Source of the DNA: Seriola aureovittata
Taxonomy: Eukaryota; Chordata; Actinopteri; Carangiformes; Carangidae
DNA length: 64,000 nucleotides
NCBI RefSeq assembly: GCF_021018895.1
Contig: NC_079373.1
Coordinates: forward strand, 11,070,501 to 11,134,500
Direction: 5' to 3'
In this document: one piece after another, positions 24,701-36,050 of the stretch
Layout: every line of letters begins with the position of its first letter
How positions within the stretch are numbered: the first letter of the stretch is position 1
Made by a program: the position numbers and the translations under genes
The notes under the pieces: generated by a model
Databases searched by the model: none
The model's input: the letters and a program-made list of their open reading frames with translations, nothing else
Told to the model about the DNA's origin: nothing

Positions 24701-27700
24701 ATGCAAATTGTGAACCCAAGGAATATAAGCACTCCTACCTGCGCAGCACTTTGGTTTTGATCTGTGTCACAGTTATGGTGGGTTACTTGTCATTTTACCA
24801 CTATTGACACATTTAAAGTGGCTTGTACGGTGTCACAACCTTTATTTTAACTAAGGTTAAAATAACCTTTTAACTCTGGTTAAAATAAGAATCAGGCGGA
24901 TGTTGCTATGGTTCAGGTTTCATGTGAAAACAAGTACTGTAAGTGAAAGCCATTACAAGTATCATGGTATAAATAAGTGTTTCTGCCTTTCCACAGATAT
25001 TGGTTATCATTGGCCTGACACACGCCTTGGTGGTGTTCAGGGTGATTGTAGCAGTGATCTTTGCTGAGGGATCATGGGAGTTCCTGAGCACCAACTCCAA
25101 CAGTGGAGCAATGATGCTGGGGGCCGTGTTCCACTATCTTATCATCACTGTCATGACACGGGTACACAGGTCTCTAAATGTGCTTCTCTGTGTCCTAACC
25201 GTGATATTCTCTTCGACTCTGACCTGGTCTTTGTCTTTGCAGATTAACAGGATTGTAGCCATGAAGCTCTGTGAAATAGGTTTGTTTATGTGTTTATTTC
25301 CAAATTTCAAATAGATGCAGTTAAACTCAGCAAGACTTTAACCATAGCTCTTAAATGTCCCATGATGTACAGCTTTTTTGATTTTATTTCAAAACGTATT
25401 GTGGTTCAGGATAGAAAAGGTTAAATAAGCAGTTATTTGAATAGTCAGTAACAGCTGTCACTGGGTGGGCAGTGAGAACAGGCAAACAGATCCAAGAACG
25501 CTGCAGCAAAACGGCAGCTAATCAAGACAGGATGCAGGTCAGACGCACAGATGACAGACTAGCAGCAGGATCAGGCAGGCAAGTAATGTCTAGCACACTA
25601 CAGCAGCTTCGCAACATAAATGATGTGACTGAAAGCTGTCCTCTATTCAGTGGTCCAAATCCAGCATTAAAGAATCACAGACTTTGATGCACATTTCTAC
25701 AGCAGCAACCACAGTGTCTTTATCATACAGTATGAAGGCATTGTTCACAGGCAGAGTTCAGGGCTTAGCATGAACATTGGAACTGAGACACCATATAAAA
25801 GCAGTTGTAAAGATGTGCAATAGCTTAGGTGATTTATCAGGGCAGGTACAGATCAGGCACAGGGCAGGTGAGAGGGGCAAGGAGATACACTAGAAATGTG
25901 GAGAGAGAGTCTGAGGTTGATGACCATGAAAATATGGGCCATGTTTTGATATTTAGTCTTACGGCACTGTCATGCAGAATATATCTGAGCCCCTCTGTAT
26001 GCCATTTGTTTGTGGTACGTGGTATATTTCTGCCTAGGACGCATTACTGAATTAATAGTCCTTTTTCAAAGCAGATATTCTGACTTGTCATGGCAGGAGA
26101 AGCACAGGACACTGAGGCAACCTGCCTGATATCAGAGGAACTGGAACTGGCACATCTTATTAGAATGATGCCATCATTAATGTTATCAGATACACCTGTG
26201 CTTTGCCCTCTATTACATGTCAATGCTCTATTCGGTGGAGTGAAGCGCCCCAAGCTCAGCAGTAATGTTTATAAAAACTGACTGACAGTTTTTTTTAAAA
26301 TAACTTTAGATTTCAACACTGAAAAGTCTTATCTTAATATTTCATGCACCAAATACACAATATTTAAGATGAACTGGATGCAAACAGAGCAACGCATAAC
26401 TGAGGTGAATCTGACAGTCTGTGGAAAAGGGCTTCCGTTAAGTGAGATTGTGCCATCCATTGGCCAAATAGTGAAATGCAGCCACACGAACAAACAATGA
26501 CATGAGGTCTGTCTTCACCAGAGGAAACGAGATCCTTTGCTGCCACAGAGAAGAGTTTCACTGTCAAGATGTTCACCTTCCAGTTCTTCACCTATTTCTC
26601 CTCGCTCTTCTACGTGGCCTTTTTTCTTGGCAGGTAAGGACTTGACTGAGACGGGGCTGGCCGATACTTCAACATTATTGTGAAGTATCTGTGACTGTTA
26701 GTGGTGAAATACAGTGTATGACAACGTGATCATACTGTGGTCTTGTTTTACAACAACAACAGACTAATACTGGCTTGTTTTTTGTAACATACCTGACAGG
26801 ATAAATGGTCATCCTGGTGGTTACGTACGAATCGCAGGGATATGGAGGCTTGAGGAAGTGAGTGAACATGGATCTCTACCCCACTTAAAACAGCTAAATT
26901 GTCCAATTCTTTACAGTAATTGTTGCATTTTCACATGCACTTTTGGACATAAAAATATTGCATCTGATTTTTATTCCAAACATTTCACTCTCTTTCGTGC
27001 AGTGTCACCCCAGTGGATGTCTCACAGACTTGTTCATTCAAATGGCGATTATTATGGTTCTCAAGCAAACCATCAACAATGTTTTCGAGTTCACTGGCCC
27101 GTAAGTATAAAACAGATTTTATGATTACATAATGTACATGTCCAATGTACAGTATACTCCACGTTCCTAATGCTGGATTCCAGGCTGGTGAAAGCCCACT
27201 CTTGTTTGTATCAGCTTGCTCTGCAGGTGGTTGAAGAGGAGAAGAACCCAGAAGCTACAGAGGAAATGTGCCCACTGTTATCTGAAAGATGATTCAGAGG
27301 CCAAACACGGAGCTGAACTGTGTGATAACTGCAAGCTTCGAGACTGGCTCAACAACTACCGCCTCAGTGATGTCGACTCCTTCAGCTTGTTCAATGAGTT
27401 CTTGGAAATGGGTACGTACTCTGCAGAATGCTTTAACATCAAAAATAGTCGACTAGTTTTGACAAATAATATTTTTCTTTGTTCCCTCCCCAGTCATCCA
27501 GTTCAGCTTTACCACCATATTTGTGGCAGCATTTCCTCTTGCTCCTCTGTTAGCCCTTATTAATAATGTTATTGAGATTCGCTTGGACGCCATTAAGATG
27601 GTCACTCTGGAGCGTAGACTGGTTCCCAAGAAAACCAACGATATTGGTGAGGATCAATGATAAACTAAGTACTAATATGTTAACTCCTAGTTGACAATAT

Positions 27701-27854
27701 CAGAGTAAAATAACCTGTAAGTCTTTTTTCCCGTAATTGTAATATCATAAACCTGTCTATAAGAAATCAGATTTCATGATTTGACCCTTTGAGTAGCTCA
27801 TCTGCAATGGTCACACACAGTTGTTATCACATGATTATATAATATATAGTATTA

Positions 27855-27888
<34 letters not shown>

Positions 27889-30611
27889 CTGTAACTGAGC
27901 TCCTTGTGAAATGTTGCTCTTTGTCACTCTCCTCTGACATTCTCCTTTCAATACTAATATTTCATGAATGTCTTCCATCTTTGAAGCGTTGGTGCTTCCT
28001 TATTTTTACAGTTTTTGCAATATGAGTTTCTTAAAGACTAATGGTGAAAAAAGAATTTGCCATCTATGATTTGGGTATCAGATTTTCTCAACATTTTGAG
28101 GGGGAAACCCATTTGTCGAGAATGCAACTTTATCATCTAAGTCTCAAATGACCAAAAAGTATGTGCAAGGGAGTAACCCTGACTACCACATTTTAAACAT
28201 CAATCTGAGGAGCAGACCGCTTGTTTGTACCTTAAATTGCCTGTTTTTCCTGCATTCATTTTAATCATAATTTCATTAACCTGCAGGTCTTGTTTGTATA
28301 TTAATTCTTTCAATCTTCATGTCAATGTTGCGGTTGCAGGTGTGTGGACAGACGTGTTGGAGGCTATTGGCGTCTTAGCTGTCATAGCAAATGGGCTGGT
28401 CATTGGCATATCCTCGGACTTCATCCCACGACTGGTGTACCGTTACCACTATGGCCCGTGCGCCAATGGCACAGCAACAGATATTGAGTGAGAACTTGCA
28501 CTCTTCTAGAAAATATTTTTGTTTTTACATGTTGTATGCAACCCTCTCTTTAAATAAATTCTTGGGTTTTTTTTCAAGCTGCATGGTTGGCTACATCAAC
28601 AACACTCTGTCCATTGCACGACTCGATGACCGGAACATTTCAGCTAGACAGATGACAATTCCTGGTGGCTTGAATGACACTTACTGCAGGTTTGTTCTAT
28701 TTTAATAACATATCGGTTATGAGAAATAAAAGTCAAAACATAATTTACAGCAAGCAGTGATTTGAAAGCAGTGATTGTTCTCACCACCAGAGTTACATGC
28801 TGTTGATCTGTAATTATCCTGATAGTATTGCACTGTTTCTGTGACGACTGTGTAATTTCTGATAATAGAAGTGCTACACAGATAAGGTTTACAGTCCTCA
28901 TAAAAATGGGTTGCCATCACTGCAGCCGATGCCCACAATCATCAAGTGTGTGAAGACATTTAAAACAACCACTGATACTGGAGATAACATCAGCTCTCCG
29001 GTTTGTTCCTCTTCACAGCTATAAAGACTACAGGAGCAATGAGGACTACAGTTTTACCCCACAGTTCTGGCTAATATTAGCTGTGCGCTTTGCATTTGTC
29101 ATCCTCTTTGAGGTAAGTCATTTTGCACATAGACAAAGTTTGCAGAGACAACCCCAAAACCCTCCAAAGCCCTTTGTCTTATTTGAAATTCAGCAGGTCA
29201 GACTTGAGTCTTAAAATGTCAAAACAGTGAGTTGGGTTATAACAAAATCATGGTGTGTTGTCTCTAATGAAAACATATTTTCACAGATAGAAAGAGAAAC
29301 TACATTCCTAACATCTACCTCTCTGCTTGCAGCATGTTGTCGTCATTTTTAAATTCGTTGCAGCCTGGTTTGTACCGAGCGCTCCCATGCAGGTCAAGAA
29401 TGACAGACTCTTTGATAAACTCAAAAGACTAAAAGAGGAACTCAGGTGAGTGTCAGATAGTATGTGGTTGGACTGGTTTGGCAGCTGGTGCTAAAATTAG
29501 TACAATCTTGCTCATTGGCTCTTAAATTGTTATAATAACACAGCGTAACATTATATGTGCCTCTTGTGATTTTGTTTAAATAAATAAAAACATCAGTTAA
29601 TACAATGGTCATGCACTAACTACAGATTCACCCACCTGGATCAGTAATAGTTTTGATACTGATCTTATTAGCTGGATCGGGAATCACCCATAATGTGACC
29701 AATCGCCAGTAATTACAGTTTTGTTGTCAAAGTCATTGTAAACATTCAGTGTTTCCACTTACAGTTTAATTCATTATGTAACAGCCCAGTTGCCAAGTTT
29801 TTAGTGCCGCAGCAATCCCATCTCAAGTAGTTCCACTCAGTGAGGTTAGCAGATTTTATGAAACAAGAAAGCAATGGATTGATGCTAGGTGTCACAATCA
29901 GGATCAGGAGAGGAAAAGCTGGATCCTGCATTCCTAGCCCGAAACATATTTCTCATTAGTTACCGCAACTGAAAACAAAAGACACAAGGCGCTCTTGCTG
30001 CATTTGCAGTGATTTCAAGAGGAAGATAAGCTTTTTCTATGTTTGGTTGACTAGCATAAAAACTTCACTTAAATCCCAGTCAAAAGTCTATTCATCTTTA
30101 TATATCTTTATATATCATTTTACTATCTTTAAAATCCAGCTAAGCTCAGTCTTGTTACCTCTTCTAGCACTGTAGCACTCGTTTTTCACGGACCTTTTTA
30201 CAGCAGACATTTTGACTTGTCAGAGCAGGAAGAGCACAAGTGGAACTAATAACATTGATGATGACTCAGTTTCATTAACTACTGCAATACCACGCCACAA
30301 ATTAGTGCCATTACTGGTCACACCTGTGTCTAACAAGTCAAAGTGTGAGCTGTGAAAAAAATCGTTTCAACTTTAGTTTCACTCCACATATTTACTTCTG
30401 TCATCTCGGCTCTCTGCCATTGCGTTACTCCCTCCCCACACCTTCACGTCAGAGCATCTAAAATGAAAGCAAATGAATGCCTGCACTATAGATATGCAAT
30501 AGAGCCAGATAAAATATTCCGAAAAGCTAAGACCCAAATGTTTCTTGGGTTTCTTGACAGAAATGCTAACCAATCCTTGCTTTTGTGTCTTGCAGCTCAT
30601 TTGAAGCGTGA
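18751..30611 (+). CDS. ano9: Anoctamin-9 (TMEM16J), complete
   Basis: TMEM16-family multi-pass protein; ANO9 is mostly epithelial and reported to be cation-permeable and/or a scramblase (known). Coding exons: 18751-18771, 19451-19525, 19653-19775, 19863-19999, 20237-20286, 20379-20437, 21308-21387, 22577-22711, 22841-22931, 23013-23073, 24484-24566, 24673-24777, 24997-25161, 25243-25279, 26522-26633, 26800-26857, 27003-27100, 27227-27411, 27494-27646, 28340-28487, 28579-28689, 29019-29112, 29333-29445, 30596-30611. Total 2310 bp, 769 residues (human about 782). Dimerisation domain ([21 protein letters not shown]) is followed from about residue 182 by [12 protein letters not shown] and ten expected TM helices. 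[20 protein letters not shown] and [12 protein letters not shown] carry the pore-region signatures. All introns are GT-AG. The first coding exon is only 21 bp. The last exon adds five codons (SSFEA), a short tail. The name over other anoctamins rests on length, divergence and position next to SIGIRR and PKP3. Confidence 0.93.
21861..22312. repeat. Teleost interspersed repeat (MITE-like)
   Basis: Begins near CGCCGGCGACAGCCAGGG and runs through GATATCTCAGTAACG, CTTCAAATTTGGCACAAAC, GGTCAAAGGTCAACTTCACT and GGTAATTCTAG. I recall this sequence as a very abundant dispersed repeat in percomorph genomes. It lies in an ANO9 intron. Family name not assigned. Confidence 0.75.
22498..22563. repeat. (GT)n microsatellite abutting an ANO9 acceptor
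   Basis: GT-rich run that ends 13 bp before the acceptor of ANO9 exon 22577-22711, so it occupies most of the polypyrimidine-tract position of that intron. Confidence 0.95.
23280..23530 (+). pseudogene. LINE endonuclease fragment
   Basis: Frameshifted traces of a non-LTR retrotransposon ORF2 endonuclease. [13 protein letters not shown] is followed, in another frame, by [15 protein letters not shown] at about 23457-23501, which resembles the SGRGGGVAVIYR motif of L2/CR1-type elements. It is embedded in an ANO9 intron and too short and broken to function. Confidence 0.65.
26055..26235. repeat. Dispersed repeat, copy A, in an ANO9 intron
   Basis: Shares about 45 bp (GCAGATATTCTGACTTGTCA then GGCAGGAGAAGCACAGG) and a second block ending ACACCTGTG with 30195-30335. 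Family not recognised. Confidence 0.5.
27859..27888. repeat. (TA)n microsatellite
   Basis: Simple TA dinucleotide run in the ANO9 intron after exon 27494-27646. Confidence 0.95.
30195..30335. repeat. Dispersed repeat, copy B, in the last ANO9 intron
   Basis: Related to 26055-26235: GCAGACATTTTGACTTGTCA, then GCAGGAAGAGCACAAG, and later CACACCTGTG. The wording AACATTGATGATGACTCAG is typical of a repeat seen in many fish introns. Confidence 0.5.
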
Positions 30612-31545
30612 CAGAATTCAGACACTTTCAATGGGACACATTTTTCCCCGAAACATGAGCCCAGTGTTGCCTTGTGCAGGGTCCAGGCTATCACAGTGTT
30701 GAGTCCACTTCAAAGCCATTAATCATCTCAATGAAGAGTTCAGACAGAGGCCTCTCGCTCTTGTTTGTTGTTTGGAATCTGGATTGTCATCCATGAAGTG
30801 GACTTTGAGGACAGATGATTTTTTTCTCAGACAGAACAAATGTACAGAAACTGATTTTACTGACCACGTCTTTCATGAGATTATTCTTATTCTATTTTAA
30901 GAATGCACTGACGGCTTTCTGGTGGCTCTCTATATTTGTGAGTTGTATGTGAGTGTTTTTATTGAAAGCCTAAAGATAATTTATACTGCCACTGCAAACA
31001 CAGTATCGATTGTGTGTTATGATGTTGCCTTATATTGTAAAAAGCGCTGTGATGATTGTTGCATTATTGCAGATAGAATCTAATGGTGTCTTTTCAGACA
31101 CAAGAATGTTTTGCATTATAATATTTTATATAAATGAATGAAAGAGGAAACTTTTCTCCTCATGAAATGTCTTTTAAATTCAAGTTTGTCATTTAAAGTG
31201 TGTCATAGCCATAGCTGACATTTTGAATTTGCTAAATTTCAGCTTTTCTTTGTGCTGGAACCATATGCCTTTTTTGTCTAAGGTACAGTAAGGTACAGTA
31301 TTTCAACAACAGCTAAATTTATGTAACCGTTTATAAGGCTGATTTTAGTATTTCTTGTCGTGTGACTTTTTTATGCACAAAGGAAGAATATTTTCCTGCA
31401 ATGTGGAAAAGACCATTGTGTAGGTAAATTCAAAGACAATGTAATTGAAATGAAGAGATACCACCCAATCTTTTATAATGGAGTTGTAAGTTGTAACAAA
31501 TGTGTTTATTAATGGTACATAAAACATTTACTATTGCTTTATACT

Positions 31546-31800
31546 TAAGTTATAACCATTAATGAGGACCCCGCTTGGGTCTCCAGGTTGTGAAAAAGCT
31601 CTTTAGCTGGTCGCTTACAGTCTGGACAAAACTTGCTAACAACTTGATGACTTGATGTTTACAACCCTTTATTAAGGACTTACCAACATGTATACCTGCT
31701 ATATTAATTGGCTGTTTGAAAGTGAGAAACTCATTAACTCTCTCAATAGATTAGTCAAATTTTTAGCTGAATTTTAACCAAATAGAATAAACTCTATTAC
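31546..31800. repeat. Probable dispersed repeat relic
   Basis: GGGTCTCCAGGTTGTGAAAAA, AGTCTGGACAAAACTTGCTA and CCTTTATTAAGGACTTA resemble a common ray-finned fish repeat related to the segment at 15840-16200. Confidence 0.4.
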
Positions 31801-33215
31801 ACACATTGCTATTTAAGATGGAACAAAAAATCACCTGGAGCCCATCCTGCTAAAGCCATTAGGTGGAAACAAGACAGCTGTCATCCATTCCTGTGAGTTA
31901 ACCAATCATTGTAGGTTAGCTGTTATGACATCATTTAACACATCATTCAGCACCACTGACCGTGGCTTCACGGTGTCAGATGGGTAGAGTGCAACAGTCA
32001 GCACATCCCGGGCATTCAGGATGCTGATTCTCCTGAACAGCCAGAGCAGAGCAATCACGGCTGACGTGTTTGTCAAAGGACAAGAGGAAACAGCTGATGC
32101 AAGATATCACTCTGGAGTCGATAGTAGGTAGTCTGGAGTAGATAGACTCTTTTAATCAAGAGAGTCTAAGAATATTTGTAATACTTGGGCATCTGGATTG
32201 ATGACAAACCTTTAGTGTACATATTAAAGTATTCATTTATAAACTAAGGATGAAGTTGAAGCTGTTAAACAAAAACCAGGCTTGTTTCCACAGATCCTGA
32301 AAGCAGAGAGCTGTGGAAGGCATTTTTGTCTCAGTCCCAGATTACGGTGATGTTTTCTATGCTTCAATCTGCCTCCTCTTTTCGTCATTTACCACTTTAT
32401 ACTCACATTTTTAACTGCAAATTTCATGTGGGCTGGACTTGCCTCTGTATAAGAAGTAAGCATCACTGGCTTTCAGTTATTTATGTAGCACTTCTAAATA
32501 GATTTATTTATCCTCATGTCTCACCAGGACATTATCAAACATGTTCTGCAGACTGACTTATATCTACTGACAGGAACTGAGCAGCTCCACAGCAGCAAAT
32601 GAGAACTGTATCTCGAACATCTAGCCGATGGTTTGCAAGGTATAGAGGAGAGTGTTTGTGGTCTTTTATATTGTAACACACGGTTCTCCTAGCTGTCTTT
32701 ATTTAAGAAACTAAAGGGCCAAAAGTCACTGCTGCACATAGAGGAAGGAAGCCGTACTCTTCTTGCCTTTTAACACACATGATGCTGAGTGATGTGACCC
32801 TGCACCCACATTACCTAGCATCCTCAACTGCTGCTGATGAGCTTGCAGTTGATCGACCTTTACTTGAAGAGATCTGGAGAGGAACAGTGGGGAGGAAGTG
32901 CAGAGGGGGTATAAACCCTTACAGAGAAGGCTTTAATGTGGGGAGACACTATTTTTTCTACCAAGGCAACATTACACATTAAAATTTCCTTTTGGTGAAC
33001 ACACAGTAAGTGGCAGCAATGTTCTTCTCTAATTTCACTGAATATTTGAAAGCAGTGAATGTCTGATGAATGTGTGGCGTAAACTCTGAAAAACAAAACT
33101 ATTTATTCAAAGTTAATTATATTGTTTAAAGTAAATCATTTTTGATTGTTTGCACTGACTCATCTTAAAAAAATACACGTGTGAATCATTACTTAGTTTT
33201 TTTTTTTGTTATTAT

Positions 33216-33221
33216 TTTATT
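33216..33221 (-). terminator. Polyadenylation signal for the hendecad-repeat ORF
   Basis: AATAAA on the minus strand, about 120 bp past the TAA stop of the 525-codon ORF and correctly placed for a short 3' UTR. AT-rich surroundings make a chance match possible. Confidence 0.45.
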
Positions 33222-33341
33222 ATACTGTGGGAGGAAACCGGAGCACCTGGAGTAAACCCATGTAGACATGTGGAAAACAGGAAAACCACCATGCTACATA
33301 TTTGTGAAGATTCATGAGCAGCAATCTTTTGCCCAAAACCC

Positions 33342-34919
33342 TTAATCTGCGTCTTCTCTGGGAGTGGCGGCTCTAGTTCTTCCTGTGGACGTGGATAAAC
33401 CAGGAGCAATTCCTTCTCTGACTTGGGAAAAAACAAGAGCCATTCTTCTTCGTGTTCTGGAAAGGGCAAGTGCAGCACCACTGAGGAGTCTGGTGGAGAC
33501 TGTGATAATCCACCAAGCCCGAGCTACAGGCCAAAATTTCTGTGGGTCTAAGTCATTGGCCCTGGCAATAACCGCTTCAATATGTTCCCTGGTTCTAGGT
33601 ATAGCAGTTGCAAATCTTGCTGTGATCCTGGAAAAGAGTGCATTAACTCTTGTTATGGTCCTGGAAAAGAGTGCTTCAACTCTTGGTCTTGTTCTGGAAA
33701 AGTGTGCTGCAACCCTTGCTGTGGTCCTGGAAAAGAGTGCTTCAACTCTTGGTCTTGTTCTGGAAAAGAGTGCTGCAACCCTTGCTGTGGTCCTGGAAAA
33801 GAGTGCTTTAACTCTTGTTGTGGTCCTGGAAAAGAGTGCTGCAACCCTTGCTGTGGTCCTGGAAAAGAGTGCTTTAACTCTTGTTGTGGTCCTGGAAAAG
33901 AGTGCTGCAACCCTTGTTATGGTCCTGGAAAAGAGTGCTGCAACCCTTGCTGTGGTCCTGGAAAAGAGTGCTTTAACTCTTGTTATGTTCCTGGAAAACA
34001 GTGCTTCAACTCTTGGTCTTGTTCTGGAAAAGAGTGCTGCAACCCTTGCTGTGGTCCTGGAAAAAACAGTTGAAATTCTTGCTCCAAACATGGTAAAGAA
34101 AGATGCAATTCTTGCTTGGGCCATGTTGAAATATGTTGCAATTATTTCTGGAGCTTGGACAAAAACATTTGCAGTTTCTCTAATGATAATGGACAAAAAA
34201 CCTACAGTTCCTGCTCTGGCCATGTTGAAATAAGTTGCAACTGTTTCTCGGGCCATTGATGAAAAAGCTGCAAGTCTTGCTCGAGCAAGGGCAAAAAACA
34301 TTTCTCTGAGTCGTGTGATATGAGTTAAAAGTGCCCCTTCATCTATGGACACAACAGGTGTTGATAAACTGCTGTCTGTTGCTTCAGCTAAAACTGCTGA
34401 AGTTCCTCCTAACAATCTGCCAGCACACTTTGGTGTCTCAGGGTCAAATGACTTGATATTTTTCAAGGCTCTCTCATTCAGGGGGCAAGAATGGCAGAGA
34501 GGTAGGGATAGGTAGAGAACAAGAGGAGGAGGCTGACTGTTTGAATCCTTCCTTTGCATCACAGCAGGGCTGCTATCATGCTGTTGTTCCCTTTGCTGAG
34601 TTTCATTACTCAAACTGTCCAAGCCTATGGATTGATGGCCAGCATCATGATACAGCAACTTGAGATAACTGTAGTTTCTGACCTTGTAGTCTGTCTGGGC
34701 TGGTGGTGGTACCCACTCACTTAGAGGTGATCCATGACCCACAGGTTCTGTGGGGTTAACACTGGATGAACTGGGACAATTAAGTCCCAGACCAGACTTG
34801 ATGAGGCGAACAGCATTTTTGGTGACCCAAGGCACCACAACAAAACCCACCATTAAAATTGGCATGTTGGCAGATAGATGAAGTTGAATAACTATGACAG
34901 TATTCCTTCTGTTACACAA
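33342..34919 (-). CDS. Unrecognised intronless ORF with ~25 eleven-residue repeats
   Basis: A single open frame of 525 codons; I do not recognise the protein. Residues about 8-33 are hydrophobic (PILMVGFVVVPWV), suggesting a membrane anchor. The start could instead be Met19 at 34865. Residues 45-198 are low-complexity, Ser/Pro/Gln-rich. From residue 199 (THITRLREMFF) the chain falls into 11-residue units: eight diverged, thirteen near-identical at residues 287-429 (type SRTTARVAALF, with TRPRVEALF and TTTRVKALF variants), then several diverged units to about 506, and a basic tail. In each unit Arg at position 6 and hydrophobic residues at 7, 10 and 11 make an Arg-rich amphipathic helix with hendecad periodicity, like membrane- or lipid-binding 11-mers of synuclein and perilipin (analogy only). 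The period persists through diverged units, and about 1.1 kb outside the near-identical units stays open, favouring real coding. It lies opposite in strand between ANO9 and SIGIRR. A non-coding expanded minisatellite remains possible. Confidence 0.6.
   Translation of the reverse strand: MCNRRNTVIVIQLHLSANMPILMVGFVVVPWVTKNAVRLIKSGLGLNCPSSSSVNPTEPVGHGSPLSEWVPPPAQTDYKVRNYSYLKLLYHDAGHQSIGLDSLSNETQQREQQHDSSPAVMQRKDSNSQPPPLVLYLSLPLCHSCPLNERALKNIKSFDPETPKCAGRLLGGTSAVLAEATDSSLSTPVVSIDEGALLTHITRLREMFFALARARLAAFSSMARETVATYFNMARAGTVGFLSIIIRETANVFVQAPEIIATYFNMAQARIASFFTMFGARISTVFSRTTARVAALFSRTRPRVEALFSRNITRVKALFSRTTARVAALFSRTITRVAALFSRTTTRVKALFSRTTARVAALFSRTTTRVKALFSRTTARVAALFSRTRPRVEALFSRTTARVAAHFSRTRPRVEALFSRTITRVNALFSRITARFATAIPRTREHIEAVIARANDLDPQKFWPVARAWWIITVSTRLLSGAALALSRTRRRMALVFSQVREGIAPGLSTSTGRTRAATPREDAD
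33633..34061. repeat. 33-bp tandem repeat (13 near-identical units)
   Basis: Thirteen head-to-tail 33-bp units, typified on the plus strand by CTGGAAAAGAGTGC then either TGCAACCCTTGCTGTGGT or TTCAACTCTTGGTCTTGT. The period is a multiple of three and the unit lacks stops in most frames, so several frames are open at once. It encodes residues 287-429 of the minus-strand ORF. Confidence 0.95.
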
Positions 34920-34935
34920 ACTAGAGCACTGCCCG

Positions 34936-35042
34936 TGACATCAGACTTCTGTGTGACATCATCAAAGGGGCAGTTTAAAAACAAATTCAACTGCGTTTAT
35001 TTTGTGATGTCACTGATGGTCACACACTCACTGATGACATCA
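34936..35042. promoter_or_regulatory. Cluster of four TGACATCA octamers
   Basis: TGACATCA at 34936-34943, 34954-34961 and 35035-35042, and its reverse complement TGATGTCA at 35005-35012. This is one base from the ATF/CREB site TGACGTCA. The cluster starts 17 bp upstream of the 525-codon ORF's first ATG, on its promoter side. Regulatory function is inferred from density and position only. Confidence 0.5.
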
Positions 35043-36040
35043 CAGTCCACACTTGTTATATTTCTTGCCACTTGTTTATTCTTCATAGTTCTTTGTTTTC
35101 CATTAATGATTACAAAGGATCAGTTGCACAATAAAGCGCAAACTCACACATCTTTAAACAGAACTGATGTTGTCACATTTAGGCTAACTATGATTCATAA
35201 CTGGTATTTAACATTGACGTCTTATATTTTATTATCATTTACAAAATGCACAAAATCAAGGAGAACATGTTTATTTACACATCTTTTTTTAATATTCATG
35301 GTTCCACAAAAGGTTTCTATAGCATACTTTAAAATCAACCACTCAACGGAGAGAATAACCCTAACACTTTGTTAACTTTTCTCACAGGTGAGGCCTACTT
35401 AAACAATTAAAACAATGTTTTATCTACATGTATCTTCAAAAGACAATCTTGACTTGGACAGGGCCAGAAATGAATCACTGAGACACGTTACTGTTTTAAC
35501 AGCAATCCTTGTTGAACAAATACAGAAGTTATCCTGACATTGTTGTTCTTAATGGGTGATTCGGGACAACATACAGATAATAGGACTGTTAATGCTTAGC
35601 TTTTATATTTGTACAGTTAATGTGCATTTCTATACCGTCAATGTCCTTTTAAAAGGACATCTCTTTATTTGCTGTCTGACTTACTGTCCATTTTTTCCAT
35701 TATTTCTTGCAGTTTGAAAACAAGAGTATCTGGACTCATAAAGACGAATTCTCAAAGTCAAAGACCTACAATAATAAGTCCAGTTATTCTTGTTTCACAT
35801 GACCAGTGGTTGAAAACCTACAAAAACCCACTGCAATATAGTTTCCTTAGGGTTTGCAGAGCTGAATTGATGATGTTATTTGTAAACTAACAAAATATTT
35901 GGCAATAATTGATTTTATTAACCATTAACAAAATCGTTAATTACACCTTCTATAAATCCGATATTAGAAAGTTATAGGCTACCTTTAAACAATTACAAAA
36001 GAAAAGTTTCACTGCAACGCAGGTGAAAGCTTGTGCAAGT

Positions 36041-36050
36041 GTCACGTGAC
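36041..36050. promoter_or_regulatory. GTCACGTGAC E-box palindrome upstream of SIGIRR
   Basis: A perfect 10-bp palindrome containing CACGTG, the preferred site of bHLH-zip factors (USF, MITF/TFE), about 220 bp before the SIGIRR start codon. Position fits a proximal promoter. Binding not demonstrated. Confidence 0.45.

Larger units (their letters stand above)
30612..33341. other. ANO9 downstream region
   Basis: Contains the ANO9 3' UTR and intergenic DNA. I found no strong AATAAA close to the stop. An AATAAA at about 31784 is possible but distant. A probable dispersed-repeat relic covers about 31546-31800. No supported gene. Confidence 0.55.

Noticed and set aside
33582..34073. Cys-rich ORF (CCGPGKECCNP repeats), metallothionein-like at first sight
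   Set aside because: Almost entirely confined to the tandem array, and its frame is open only because the unit is 33 bp without a stop.
33364..34233. Plus-strand ORF of 289 codons (VLEKSAATLAV repeats)
   Set aside because: Mostly a shadow of the 33-bp repeat. It extends far less outside the array than the minus-strand frame. Kept only as an alternative in the findings.
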